From: Aedes albopictus
Lineage: Eukaryota; Arthropoda; Insecta; Diptera; Culicidae
Length of the DNA stretch: 64,000 nt
Direction: 5' to 3'
NCBI RefSeq assembly: GCF_035046485.1
Contig: NC_085138.1
Coordinates: 18,419,440-18,483,439, forward strand
Positions within the stretch are counted from its first letter, which is position 1. Every line of letters starts with the position of its first letter. The position numbers and the translations under genes were made by a program. The notes under the pieces are model-generated. The model was not told where the DNA came from and made no database searches. It saw nothing but the letters and a program-made list of their open reading frames with translations. This document shows positions 54,948 to 64,000 of this stretch, one piece after another.

Positions 54948-55304
54948 GGGGCACGTTCGGTGTCGTACTAGATTTGTAGTAATGAGCTGAATTTTTGTAT
55001 GGTGAGAAGGTCAATTCTCCGTTTCTGCAAAGAAATGGTGCAAAAAGCGTGGGTATTATAATTCCTTGCTTAATTTGACGCTGTTTGAGCAAAACTTTGG
55101 ATAACTATGTTGTTTATGTTGCAAGAAATGGAGAAAACAACAACTTTGTTGCCCAAAGTTTTGCTCAAACAGCATCAAATTAGGCAAGGAATCACAATAC
55201 CCACGCTTTTTGCACCATTTCATTGCAGAAACGGAGAATTGGCCTTCTCACCATACTAAAATTCAGCTCATTACTACAAATCTAGTACTCCACCTATCTG
55301 TCCT
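54948..55304. mobile_element. MITE, subfamily A (357 bp)
   Basis: GGGGCACGTTCGGTGTCGTA to inverted AGGACAGATAGGTGGAGTAC; AT at 54946-54947 and 55305-55306; restored target AAATTGC. Same length as 51737-52093. Confidence 0.92.
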
Positions 55305-55448
55305 ATTGCTCAAGATACAGTGGCTTTTTTATTTGCGGCTATCTTATGGTCATACAATTTTTTAGTCGTTATTATTTTATTTTACCTGACGTTTCGACCA
55401 TTGGGTGTGGCCTAAAGTTTTGTGTGGAAAACAGTTTTGTACAAATGC
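55305..55448. other. Short unassigned stretch
   Basis: Contains ACCTGACGTTTCGACCATTG, reminiscent of a dispersed repeat word, but nothing definable. Confidence 0.3.
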
Positions 55449-55830
55449 TTTGTAGGACACAATCGGTGAAGTACTAGAATAGGACGCAAACAGTGAAGTA
55501 CTAGATTGAAAATAGTGAGCTGGATTTTTGCATGGTGACCAATCTCCATTTCTGCAATAAGATTTTGCAAGATGTCGTCACGAATGAACGTTCAGTTCAT
55601 TCTCGTTCGTCCCTTCCTTTTCCCTCTCACGCGAATTTTGACAGTTTCCGGTGGTTTGTTTTGATTCCCATTCGTTGCCGTTCTTTTCTCTCTCAGGGAG
55701 AAAATTGAGGTTAACTTTCTATGCAAAACTCTATGAAATGGTGCAAACAGCGTGGGTATTATGATTTCTTGACTAATTTGATGTTGTTTGAGCTAAAGTT
55801 TGGGTAACTGTGTTGTTGTATTATTTATTC
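55449..55830. mobile_element. Broken AATT-family MITEs with an unrelated insertion
   Basis: AGGACACAATCGGTGAAGTA (A/B-like end) runs only about 30 bp to AT, where an AGGACGCAAACAGTGAAGTA end begins. This second copy is broken at about 55560 by a non-family segment (CACGAATGAACGTTCAGTTC, CTCTCTCAGGGAGAAAA) and resumes near 55735 at ATGAAATGGTGCAAACAGCG, stopping in the loop at about 55827. Confidence 0.7.
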
Positions 55831-55894
55831 ATTTAGTGGCAAAGGTACTTTGAAAGTCAATTGACTTTGCACCTGGTGCACCTGTTCCGCCCAT

Positions 55895-56384
55895 CCCAAG
55901 CAGAAGGGCATACCTTACAAATACCATGCGAAGAGCAGCATGTGCTCTAATATCTAAAATTGTTATTGCTGCGTTATTCTATGAAATGTTATAAGAACAT
56001 CACAATAACAGTAGGAGGTATTTGAGCAGAGTTTGGTATTGATGTAGTATTTGTTGGTTCAGCAGTGGAAATAACCGAAGAACAAGATTTGTTATTGCAT
56101 CATGAAGTCAACGATCAAATGAAACATTTAATAACAAGAAATGTTATTAGTTTGTTATTCAATAACTTTGGGATAACAAATACAGCACTTGAAATTTTAG
56201 GTATGCATTCATTATTGAAATAACATGACTTGTTATTTTCTAGGTGTTGTTTATACTAAATTTTGGTATTCGTTTTTGTTATTTTGCCTCTTATTACCAC
56301 CTAATGAAGGGCATATCAAGGTATGGTAGTATTAAAGATAAATACCTTGATATGTTATTCTCTTGTTATTTTCTTCTGCTCGGG
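55895..56384. mobile_element. 490-bp TTGTTATT-rich TIR element
   Basis: CCCAAGCAGAAG at the left and inverted CCCGAGCAGAAG at the right, bordered by AT (55893-55894, 56385-56386). TGTTATT/AATAACA words recur throughout. On the minus strand the LINE reading ...RRRGARR stops at this element and WAEQVHQV follows it, so it disrupted that LINE. Confidence 0.65.
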
Positions 56385-57000
56385 ATCATATTCTCCGTGC
56401 TCCACGCCTTCTTGTGCCAACCGGATCAGTAGCATACACCAATTTTGCCGAGTTGTTGTCCAGCCATTCTGCAACATGCCCTGCCCACCGTATCCTTCCG
56501 ACCATCCGACTTACTTTAGCCACCTTCAGGATGCAGGTTTCGCCGTTCTTCTTCACACCACCAAAGATCGTCTTTAGCTTGCGTCGCTCGAAAACTCTGA
56601 CAGCTTGCAGGATCTCCTCGAACGTAGTCGATGTCTCGTGTCCTAATGGAACCATCGGTTTTATTATCATTTTGTACATGCTCCATTTGATGCAGGTGTG
56701 AATCATTTTAGACCGCAGCTTGTAGTGTAGGCCCGACTTCCACTGAGGATGCGTTTACTTATCTTACCGGTCAGACTAAGGCCTGGATGACCTTTGCTGT
56801 ACATAGATGTCGTCTCCATTCTACTCGGTTCATGGCTGTGTGTCTCCAGTTCCGCAATCTGCAAAGTGTCCGCAAATTGTCCTCCATTGATCGACCCACC
56901 TAGCTCGCTCCGCACCGCATCTTCTTGTACCGATAGAATGACTTTCGAGAACCATTTTAGTAGGGTGCTATCAAACATCTTCATATCGAGACCTGCACCA
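56385..57000 (-). pseudogene. Non-LTR retrotransposon C-terminal remnant(s)
   Basis: The minus frame 56706-56386 reads VRVFERRKLKTIFGGV, then MVGRIRWAGHVAEW and VYATDPVGTRRRGARR, the region after the RT of a widespread insect LINE type. A further piece, RHTAMNRVEWRRHL (about 56870-56820), belongs C-terminal of that block but here lies upstream, so two copies or a rearrangement are juxtaposed. Frame changes show decay. Confidence 0.7.
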
Positions 57001-57840
57001 AAGATTTTTAAGTATAATTAATTTATTATATTTGCCTGCACACCTAGTTTTCACGTAGTGGACGATGATTGGTTCTCTCAGCCGCTGATGAAGCGCGTGC
57101 CCAACTAACAATCACTCATTTAACAGGCACCATTATGAAGAATTAATTCAGCATAATGTTGAGGAACATTTGAATTATTTTCACGTACAACCTATGTTTG
57201 GGGTTTGTTCACACAAATTTGGAGAAGTTTTAAAGCATCATGTTGTGCACCAACTTAATTTTTTGTTGTTCAAAGCATTTTACAAATGTACAAGAAAGTT
57301 GTTATTAAGCTTTTTTAAAAAACTGAAAATAAACAAAATGCTAAAATGTTGTACTCTCACGAGAGTAATAATTTGCTCTCATGTTGAGAACACTTATTAT
57401 GAAATAAGAATTACATATAAAATTACCTAAATCCGGATTAGAACTCGAGACCTGTCGATTGCCAGCCGCATGCCTTCCTATCTGCGCCATCCTAGAGATG
57501 GTGAGATGCAGCACCCAAAGCAAAACATAATCTTCCCATGACTCAATAATGATCACTCCTGAACTTGTGTTCAGCAGTGGTGAATTAGCACAGCACGTGG
57601 TAATCAACTGAACAACGCCTTATACTTCAACAGTTGTTCAGCCCAAAACACGTGTTTTCCATTCTGATTTCGCTGTCAGTATTTTTATCGCACGGTGAGA
57701 AAACTTGTATCGAATGCGGCCAAAAAGTGTTGGTCCTTTTTGAAGATATTGTTTCCGGACGAACTACCATAATAAAAATGTATTATACAATGGCGATTGG
57801 ATGAATGATTGTATCATTCCATGTATGATCAAGATGATAG
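57001..57840. other. Unassigned AT-rich DNA
   Basis: No gene. It holds one tRNA-like unit, annotated separately. Several words suggest an old repeat but no boundary is clear. Confidence 0.35.
57424..57500 (-). repeat. tRNA-like sequence
   Basis: Minus strand: AGGATGGCGCAGATAGGAAG (A box) and GGTCTCGAGTTCTAATCCGG (B box). The T-arm stem is imperfect (TCCGGATT) and the 5' acceptor does not pair well. Likely a SINE head. Confidence 0.5.
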
Positions 57841-57852
57841 CCAGAAAGGGTT

Positions 57853-58033
57853 TTTTTTTTTGTCTGTATTAACGAGATTTTTAACCCTAGGCTAGTTCAT
57901 CTCGGGACCCACGTTTTACTTTCCTTCCGAAGGAAGAACCCACATTTTTGTGAGTATGTCGGGAGTGGGATTCGATCCCAGGTCCTCGGCGTGATAGTCA
58001 AGTGTTCTAACCATCACACCAGGTCCGCTCCAC
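57853..58033 (-). mobile_element. tRNA-derived SINE (short family), full length
   Basis: Same family as 6071-6249: GGAGCGGACCTGGTGTGATG head, GGGATCGAATCCC B box, body to GGTCCCGAGATGAACTAGCC, poly-A tail on the minus strand. CCAGAAAGGGTT is duplicated at 57841-57852 and 58034-58045. Confidence 0.92.
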
Positions 58034-58045
58034 CCAGAAAGGGTT

Positions 58046-58705
58046 ATTAAGCACGTTGTATCATATTTTTCTATTCGGGTAATTCCGATATGCATATGTT
58101 TCTATTTTTATTATTAAATATCGATCTTTAAAAATGTATGACAATATGTGGTGCGGTATGGTCTTGGACATGGTGCATTCACAGCATCTGTTCAGGTAAT
58201 CTACTCATGCTTAGTCGAAGATCCGTTAAGCATTTTTTTATTTATGCTTTTGTCATGGGATCTTGATATTATGTTTAATAAATAGTGCATAAGGATGTTT
58301 AGGGATATTTGAAATGTGTCGATTTCTGAATGCTGTTTGGTTATCTAGGTGAATGTGGGAACAATATTCAGTAAACACGACAGCACTGCAATGTCAAATG
58401 CATCGATCCAAGCGTCTCGTACAACCGAACTGCTGCGGAAGATAAAAAATAATAATAATCAAAGTGCAAGATATCTTGTTAGAGATCAATAATAATAAAT
58501 AAATGCCTCATTTTTACGTTGATTACGTCGCTTGGCACTCAATGTTAAACTACATAATTCTATTCTGTTTTATTTTATGTGATTCGTTTAAAACTTTGGA
58601 TCTTTAATAACTTGGTTGTCTAAACAGTTTTAGCCATGGTTTATTCCATAATCCGAACAAAGTTCCGAGTCAAACTATGACGGGCTGAAGGCGTTTATTT
58701 GACCA
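58046..58705. other. Unassigned AT-rich DNA
   Basis: AAT/TAA-rich low-complexity patches (58445-58505) and no recognised repeat or gene. Confidence 0.35.
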
Positions 58706-58923
58706 AACGAAACTTTGGACAACAGTGTTGTTGTTTTCTCAATTTCTTGCAACATAAACAACATAGTTACCCAAAGTTTTGCTCAAATAGCATCAAATTG
58801 GGCTAGGAATCATAATACCCACACTTTTTGCATCATTTCATTGCAGAAACGGAGAAATGACCTTCTCACCATACTAAAATTCAGCTCATTACTACAAATC
58901 TAGTACTACACCGAACGTGCCCC
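58706..58923. mobile_element. MITE subfamily A, right half only
   Basis: Matches the family from the loop (ACAACAGTGTTGTTGTTTTC) to the right end inverted GGGGCACGTTCGGTGTAGTA, followed by ATTG. The left half is missing. Confidence 0.85.
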
Positions 58924-58925
58924 AT

Positions 58926-59818
58926 TGACCAATTAACCATTTGATTGCTTAAAAAAAATATTTCCTTGCTTAATGGCTTGCTGTCAAAAGAGCCAAAAAT
59001 TGCATATTTTGCCCTATAAATTGAGGTATAGCTCAAAATTGTGACGTGTTAGAGCAAATCTGAGCCCGGATTCGGATTCAGCGGCCCAAAATCCTTCGGA
59101 GACACATAAGTTTGCTCTTGAGACAAAAAATGTTGCGCTGTGTATTTTATCATAAAAATTACTTTTAGTTTAATACGGTCGAACAAACGTGATGATATGA
59201 TACTAGCCATGGGGTGCAAAATGGATACCAAATCCAAGAATCAAGTAAAAACTTCCTTGGAGCTCAAAATTATACGATGTGCCGACTAGTGACGAGAACA
59301 TAAAAATTTCTTGACACAGGTCAGAAGTGCTTAACCTGCGGAATCACGAAACCGATCCTTGTGGTTTGTCGCCAGATTACTAGCCAGGTTATGTAATTGT
59401 ACACTTTTGGCCAAATAGAATCACAACAGAGTTCTCACAAAGCTCTGGCTCGTCCAGAATAGTACCAGATCAAACCTGGGGTGAACGACATCGTGTAGTT
59501 GATTGAGAAGGGTTATTTCCATCCGATACGGGTTTGAAACGGTACCGCTGTACATCCCCATGGGAACCTTGCAAGGTACATTACATTGAAATGAGATTTG
59601 CGGCTGGCTAAACAATAAAATTATGTAATAAAGTATTCAGAGCTGAAATATTTAATTTCTGTTCTTAAATGTAGTAATACTTTTCCCTAACAGTCCGCAA
59701 ACGTCCGCAAACAATCTATGCACGGAGCACACCGCCGGTCGGTACGTTTTATGAAGTTATTTATAATCATCTCTAAAGTTCTGCCCTTGATGAATTCGCA
59801 CGTTGACTGAGCTCGTAA
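58926..59818. other. Unassigned DNA
   Basis: No gene, RNA or recognisable repeat seen. Short frames only. Confidence 0.35.
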
Positions 59819-59820
59819 TA

Positions 59821-59942
59821 GGGGAACCAACGTATTTTGGACACAGCGTTACGCCAATATATTTTGGACACTTCCATTTGTTTTTGCCGTAAGTGTCCAA
59901 AAATATTGGCGCGTTGCTGTGTCCAAAATATGTTGGTTCCCC
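59821..59942. mobile_element. 122-bp TA-flanked palindromic MITE
   Basis: GGGGAACCAACGTATTTTGG and its near-inverse; TA at 59819-59820 and 59943-59944. TTTTGGACAC occurs twice per arm, so each arm is itself a short repeat. Confidence 0.9.
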
Positions 59943-60295
59943 TACAAAGGGAAAGAGGAGAGGTCTACCAATGTCATATATATTTGTTCTTCAGAGATAT
60001 TAAAAGCAGGTATTTCGTCCATGGAAATACTACGCCATTATGCCCTATGCCGTAATGAAATTGGTGCACAAGTCCGATGGGGTTCGGTGAGATTTTGGTA
60101 TTATCTGTACAGCTCTGTGCATCATTAATGTGAATTGCCCTCAAATGGATCAAATGACCAAGAATTTTCCAGGAGTTCAACAACAGCTTCCGATATAAAT
60201 GGTAATCCTGTTAACTGTGCCTAGAATGGGGCACGTTCGGTGTAGTACTAGGTTTGTAATGATGAGCTGAATTTTAGTATGGTGAGAAGGTCAAT

Positions 60296-61012
60296 AGGAC
60301 AGATCGGAGAAGTACTAGATTTGTAGTAATGAGCTAAATTTTAGTATGGTGAGAAGGTCAATTCTCCGTTTTTGCAATAAAATAGTGCAAAAAGCGTGGG
60401 TATTATGATTCCTGGCCTAATTTAATGCTATTTGAGCAAAACTATGGGCAACAGTGTTGTTATTTTCTCCATTTCTTGCAACATACACAACATAGTTATC
60501 CAAAGTTTTGCTCAAACAGCATCAAATAGGAAGCAATCAGTGAAGTACTAGATTGAAAGTAGTGAGCTGGATTTCTGTATGGTGAGATGATCAGTTCTCC
60601 ATTTCTGTAATGAAATGGTACAAACAGCGTGGGTTATATGATTTATTGACTAATTTGATGCTATTTGAGCAAAAGTTTGGGTAACTGTGTTGTTGTGTTA
60701 TTTATTTCTTGCAACTTCAACAACACGGTTATCAAAACTTTTGCTAAAACAGCATCAAATTAGTCAAGAAATCATATAACCCACGCTGTTTGCACCATTT
60801 CATTGCAGAAATGGAGAACTGATCATCTCACCATACAAAAATCCAGCTCACTACTTTCAATCTAGTACTTCACTGATTGCGTCCTATTAGGTAAGGAATC
60901 ATAATACCCACGCTTTTTGCACCATTTCATTGCAGAAACGGAGAATTGACCTTCTCACCATACTAAAATTCAGCTCATTACTACAAATCTAGTACTACAC
61001 CGAACGTGCTCC
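60296..61012. mobile_element. Nested subfamily A MITE, itself split by a B copy
   Basis: 60296-60527 plus 60886-61012, minus one duplicated AT, equals 357 bp. Ends are AGGACAGATCGGAGAAGTAC and inverted GGAGCACGTTCGGTGTAGTA. The interruption is at CATCAAATTAGG. Confidence 0.9.
60528..60885. mobile_element. Nested MITE, subfamily B (358 bp)
   Basis: AGGAAGCAATCAGTGAAGTA to inverted AGGACGCAATCAGTGAAGTA; AT at 60526-60527 and 60886-60887; target CAAATTAG inside an A copy. Confidence 0.92.
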
Positions 61013-61014
61013 AT

Positions 61015-61349
61015 AGGACAGATTGGTGAAGTACTAGATTTGTAGTAATGAGCTAAATTTTAGTATGATGAGAGGGTCAATTCTCCGTTTCTGCAGTGAA
61101 CTGGTGCAAAAAGCGCGGGTATTATGATTCCTTGTCTAATTTAATGCTGTTTGAGCAAAACTTTGAGCAACACTGTTGTTGTTTTCTCCATTTCTTGCAA
61201 CATAAAAAACATAGTTATCCAAATTAGGCCAGGAATCATAATACCCACGCTTTTTGCACCATTTCATTTCAGAAACGGAGAATTTATCTTCTCACCATAC
61301 TAAAATTCAGCTCATTACTACAAATCTAGTACTACACCAAACGTGCCCC
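61015..61349. mobile_element. Subfamily A MITE with a 22-bp deletion
   Basis: 335 bp long; the right arm lacks about 22 bp between ATCC and AAATTAGG (near 61220), which accounts for the shortfall from 357. AT flanks at 61013-61014 and 61350-61351. Confidence 0.88.
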
Positions 61350-61788
61350 ATTCTCTGTTTCTGCAGTGAAATGTTGCAAAAAGCGTGGGTATTATGATTC
61401 CTTGCCTAATTTGATGCTGTTTGAGTAAAACTTGGACGTCTGTTCTCTGTGCTGTAACCCTCTGCGAGATACGAAGGTACTCGAGAGTGTCCCTGATACT
61501 CGAACTACGCACATCACTCGATCCATCGCCGCCTTGATCAATCGTAACTGCACGTAGCTGTGTTGTAGTACTATTTATTTCTTGCAACTTCGACAATACG
61601 GTCTGCCAAACCTCCAAACTTTGCAAGAAATCATAATACCCACGCTGTTTGCACCATGTCATTGCTAAAATAGAGATTTAATTCTGTTTGAGCAAAATTT
61701 TGGGCACAGAGAAACAGACGCCACACTCTACTCGCTTCCCATCGATTACCTTTTTAACGGTTGATTCAAATATTCGGTAGCTGGTCAA

Positions 61789-61831
61789 TGGGATACGTTC
61801 GGTGTAGTCAGGCCTGAATTAAGGAGTGTGG
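61789..61831. mobile_element. Truncated A-type end followed by a hAT-like end
   Basis: GGGATACGTTCGGTGTAGT follows GTCAAT, then CAGGCCTGAATTAAGGAGTG begins at about 61809, resembling the CAGTGCCGAATTTAGTGGGG end at 31478. G/C-rich runs continue after the SINE (62115-62160). A matching right end was not found. Confidence 0.5.
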
Positions 61832-62117
61832 GGGCCCATATAGCCGAGGCGGTAAACGCACGGGTATTCAGCATGACCATGCTGAGGGTGACGGGTTCGA
61901 TTCCCGGTCGGTCCAGGATCTTTTCGTAAAGGAAATTTCTTTGACTTCCTTGGGCATAGAGTATCTTCGTGCCTGCCACACGATATACGCATGCAAAATG
62001 GTCATTGGCAGAGGAAGCTCTCAGTTAATAACTGTGGAAGTGCTCATAGAACACTAAGCTGAGAGGCAGGCTTTGTCCCAATGAGGACGTTACGCCAAGA
62101 AGAGAGAGAGAGAGGGG
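61832..62117 (+). mobile_element. tRNA-derived SINE, Feilai type
   Basis: Nearly identical to 7036-7326: TATAGCCGAGGCGGTAAACG, GGTTCGATTCCCGG, same body, and a GAGAGAGAG tail. It lies within G/C-rich DNA, and GGGGCCC occurs at both junctions, so the target duplication cannot be fixed. Confidence 0.88.
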
Positions 62118-62217
62118 CCCGGGGCCAGAACTGATGTGGAGGCCCCTCGAAGCGATGGGCAAAAAAGTTTTTCCTTGTTTTTGAGCAGTACTTGAGCAAT
62201 ATGAAAAATAAAGTTAA

Positions 62218-62367
62218 GGGAGCATCCTCTAAGTACGTCACGACAAAATTGGAAACGACCCCCTCCCTCCTCCCTTCGTACGGGTTTTCCTATACCTGAT
62301 ACATTGCTTGTCACACATGCACAAACCCCCTCCCCCTAGGACCGTGACGTACTTAATGGACGGCCCC
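62218..62367. mobile_element. PIF/Harbinger-like MITE with TAA target duplication (150 bp)
   Basis: GGGAGCATCCTCTAAGTACG faces inverted GGGGCCGTCCATTAAGTACG; TAA at 62215-62217 and 62368-62370. Related in design to 4902-5064. Pyrimidine-rich CCCCCTCCCTCC runs in the middle. Confidence 0.82.
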
Positions 62368-62447
62368 TAATTAGTAGCAACCAAAAATGGTTTTTGTGGA
62401 GCCCCGGGGTCCTGATCCATCTCCCCCACCCTGCCCTTTCTTAGATT

Positions 62448-62587
62448 CTTAGAAATGGTGCAAAAAGTGTGGGTATTATGATTCCTTGCCAAATTTGATA
62501 CTGTTTCTGCAAAATTTTGTATAACTATGTTGTTTATGTTGCAAGAAATGGGGAAAACAACAACACTGTTGCCCAAAGTTCTGCTTA
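62448..62587. mobile_element. MITE subfamily A fragment
   Basis: Starts inside the family at AATGGTGCAAAAAGTGTGGG and runs through the loop (GGGGAAAACAACAACACTGT) to TTCTGCTTAAAG, where the SINE begins. Confidence 0.8.
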
Positions 62588-62740
62588 AAGCACGCGACCA
62601 TCACGCCGAGGACCTGGGATCGAATCCCACTCCCGACATACTCACAAAATGTGGGTTCTTCCTTCGGAAGGGAAGTAAAGCGTGGGTCCCGAGATGAAAT
62701 AGCCTAGGGTTAAAAATCTTGTTAATACAGACAAAAAAAA
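62588..62740 (+). mobile_element. tRNA-derived SINE (short family), 5' truncated
   Basis: Matches 57853-58033 from ATCACGCCGAGGACCTGGG through the GGGATCGAATCCC B box to an ACAGACAAAAAAAA tail. The 5' tRNA half is missing. The family flank GTGGGTATTATGATTCC is repeated after the tail. Confidence 0.88.
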
Positions 62741-62931
62741 GTGGGTATTATGATTCCTTGCCTAATTTGATGCTGTTTGAGCAAAACTTTGGGCAACAGT
62801 GTTGTTGTTTTCTCCATTTCTTGCAACATAACCAACATAGTTAACCAAAGTTTTGCTCAAACAGCATCAAATTAGGCAAGGAATCATAATACCCACGCTT
62901 TTTGCACCATTTCATTGCAGAAACGGAGAAT
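62741..62931. mobile_element. MITE subfamily A fragment interrupted at its AATT site
   Basis: From GGGTATTATGATTCCTTGCC to AAACGGAGAAT, where the next B copy starts; the right end beyond AATT is not present in the window. Confidence 0.8.
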
Positions 62932-63223
62932 AGGAAGCAATCAGTGAAGTACTAGATTGAAAGTAGTGAGCTGGATTTTTGTATGGTGAGATGATCAATT
63001 CTCCGTTTCTGCAAAGAAATGCTGCAAACAGCGTGGGTTATATGATTTCTTGCCTAATTTGATGCTGTTTGAGCAAAACTTTGGGTAACTGTGTTGTTGA
63101 AGTTGCAAGAAATAAATAATACAACAACACAGTTACCCAAACTTTTGCTCGAACAGCATCAAATTAGGCAAGAAATCATATAATCCAAGCTGTTTGCACC
63201 ATTTCATTGCAGAAACGGAGAAT
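62932..63223. mobile_element. MITE subfamily B, interrupted at its right-arm AATT site
   Basis: 292 bp from AGGAAGCAATCAGTGAAGTA to GGAGAAT. The right-arm AATT site of a 358-bp B copy lies at exactly this distance. Two further insertions follow. Confidence 0.88.
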
Positions 63224-63969
63224 AGGGTCCAAAAATTAAAGACGAAATCTCGCTTATATTAAATAATACGATCAAGCATGGTATTCTAATCGGAACTGTA
63301 CTTTACTCGAACTTGAAAAACAAAGGAATAATGAGAAAATTCAAAATAAGTAAAATGGTAATTAGTTCTACTTTGACATTTGAGGTCAACCTTGTGTGAC
63401 TGAGCTCGACATTTTTCGCACTGGGATTTCAAAAATGTTCCTATCTGACGTACACGGTGAAAAAAAAATCACTCAAAGTATGTGTTATAAGCTAAGGACG
63501 CGACAAAAGGCTAAAAAATAAAAATTATATATTTTCAACTACGGTTATTAAAAACGTCAAAAAATGAGTAAATATGTACTCTTGAACCATATTATGCCTC
63601 TCAAGAAAAATCAGATTATGGCGATTATCTGCCTCTGGCTTCTGATATAAGCGCGGCAGTCACTAATCATAACAGCGTCACCAGATTTAAAAGTATTTAA
63701 TTCCATTATATGGGGATTGACAGCAAGAACACTCATTCCACTGAGCCACTCTTGCCGTTCGTCACAAATACATTCAAAAATATCTGTCACTTCGCGAAAC
63801 CCACGTGCTTTTGTTTTTGGCGGGAACACTTTTTCTTTTGTTTTGCCTTGCGACTGTCATGCGGCGGTATGCCTTGCGAGCGTACGACCGCCGCAGGACT
63901 CTAATAAAAGATAAGCGCGACAATATATTGTGGTTTAAAACAAGAATCCCGATAGGACTTTAGGAGCCT
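63224..63969 (-). mobile_element. 746-bp AATT-targeting element with a coding remnant
   Basis: Left end AGGGTCCAAAAATTAAAGAC, right end inverted AGGCTCCTAAAGTCCTATCG; AT at 63222-63223 and 63970-63971. It matches 48512-48915 at both ends but keeps about 340 extra bp with a minus-strand open stretch. AGG/CCT ends, AT duplication and AATT target choice are shared with the A/B MITEs, so it may be a less deleted relative. Confidence 0.8.
63611..63853 (-). pseudogene. Short open coding remnant in the 746-bp element
   Basis: About 80 codons without a stop, starting after a TGA and lacking an ATG at the front; a TGACAG word at the upstream edge could be a splice acceptor. Includes REVTDIFECICDERQEWLSG, MSVLAVNPHIMELNTFKSGD and MISDCRAYIRSQRQII. 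The residue mix is protein-like, not repeat-like. I recognise no family. It could be a transposase or a captured host exon fragment. It is absent from the 404-bp derivative. Confidence 0.4.
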
Positions 63970-63971
63970 AT

Positions 63972-64000
63972 AGGACGCAATCAGTGAAGTACTAGATTGA
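63972..64000. mobile_element. MITE subfamily B, cut by the window end
   Basis: AGGACGCAATCAGTGAAGTA then CTAGATTGA, the first 29 bp of a B copy, directly after the AT of the previous element. Confidence 0.85.

Larger units (their letters stand above)
60228..61351. mobile_element. Subfamily A MITE with nested A, B and A copies at its left AATT site
   Basis: The outer left end is GGGGCACGTTCGGTGTAGTA at 60228. It is interrupted at GTCAAT (60295) by the composite at 60296-61012, then directly by a second A copy at 61015-61349, and resumes TCTCTGTTTCTGCAGTG at 61352. The outer copy degrades after about 61435 where non-family DNA (ACGTCTGTTCTCTGTGCTG) begins. Layers are separated by AT at each junction. 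Confidence 0.88.

Noticed and set aside
1..64000. Endogenous viral element
   Set aside because: Such insertions are common in Aedes-type genomes, so I looked for them, but no frame resembles a viral protein.

Overview
This is a 64 kb piece of a repeat-choked insect nuclear genome, most likely an Aedes-type mosquito. That assignment is inference. It rests on tRNA-derived SINEs of Feilai type, degraded non-LTR retrotransposon frames, dense palindromic MITEs and long degenerate GGAATTCC-type minisatellite tracts. There is no bacterial gene organisation, and I found no complete host protein-coding gene, rRNA or functional tRNA gene.

Layout. 0.2-1.1 kb: degenerate minisatellite. 2.3-4.9 kb: mostly unique non-coding DNA with a homeodomain-site-rich stretch. 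4.9-8 kb: a PIF/Harbinger-like MITE, four SINE copies and more minisatellite. 8.6-13.8 kb: two TA-flanked TIR elements, then a 156-bp satellite array split by a 1,846-bp palindrome with CACAGTG ends. 16.3-21.3 kb: a broken non-LTR retrotransposon (endonuclease, RT, RNase H, zinc knuckle) cut by several insertions and followed by a ~135-bp satellite. 23.4-29.4 kb: one 6,004-bp hAT-like element with 8-bp target duplications whose body is minisatellite plus a nested second hAT-like MITE. 31.5-38.2 kb: a chain of hAT-like, TA-flanked, foldback and Helitron-like elements broken into a second LINE. 40.9-42.6 kb: a repeat-poor block with a possible first exon. 42.7-43.3 kb: a 620-bp tRNA-headed retroposon with a 16-bp target duplication. 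43.6-49.9 kb: minisatellite, including a three-copy higher-order repeat, with more TIR elements. 50-64 kb: foldback elements and a swarm of two 357/358-bp palindromic MITE subfamilies.

The most striking system is that last family. Ten copies or junctions reconstruct to insertion at AATT, leaving AT on each side. The elements carry AATT near each end, so they insert into one another at the same internal sites; removing inserts and duplicated AT restores outer copies to exactly 357 or 358 bp. A longer relative with AGG/CCT ends (63224-63969, 746 bp) sits at the same internal site and carries a short open coding remnant. A 404-bp deletion derivative (48512-48915) sits in a higher-order repeat whose paralogous empty site reads AATT.

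Other leads: candidate short exons with splice signals inside a Helitron-like element (37.67-37.88 kb), the RSS-like ends of the 10.9-12.8 kb palindrome, and the minisatellite-filled hAT-like element. Because the window is almost entirely nested repeats, the useful annotation is the order of insertions and their exact boundaries. All boundaries were read by eye; family names are inference unless target duplications or motifs are cited.
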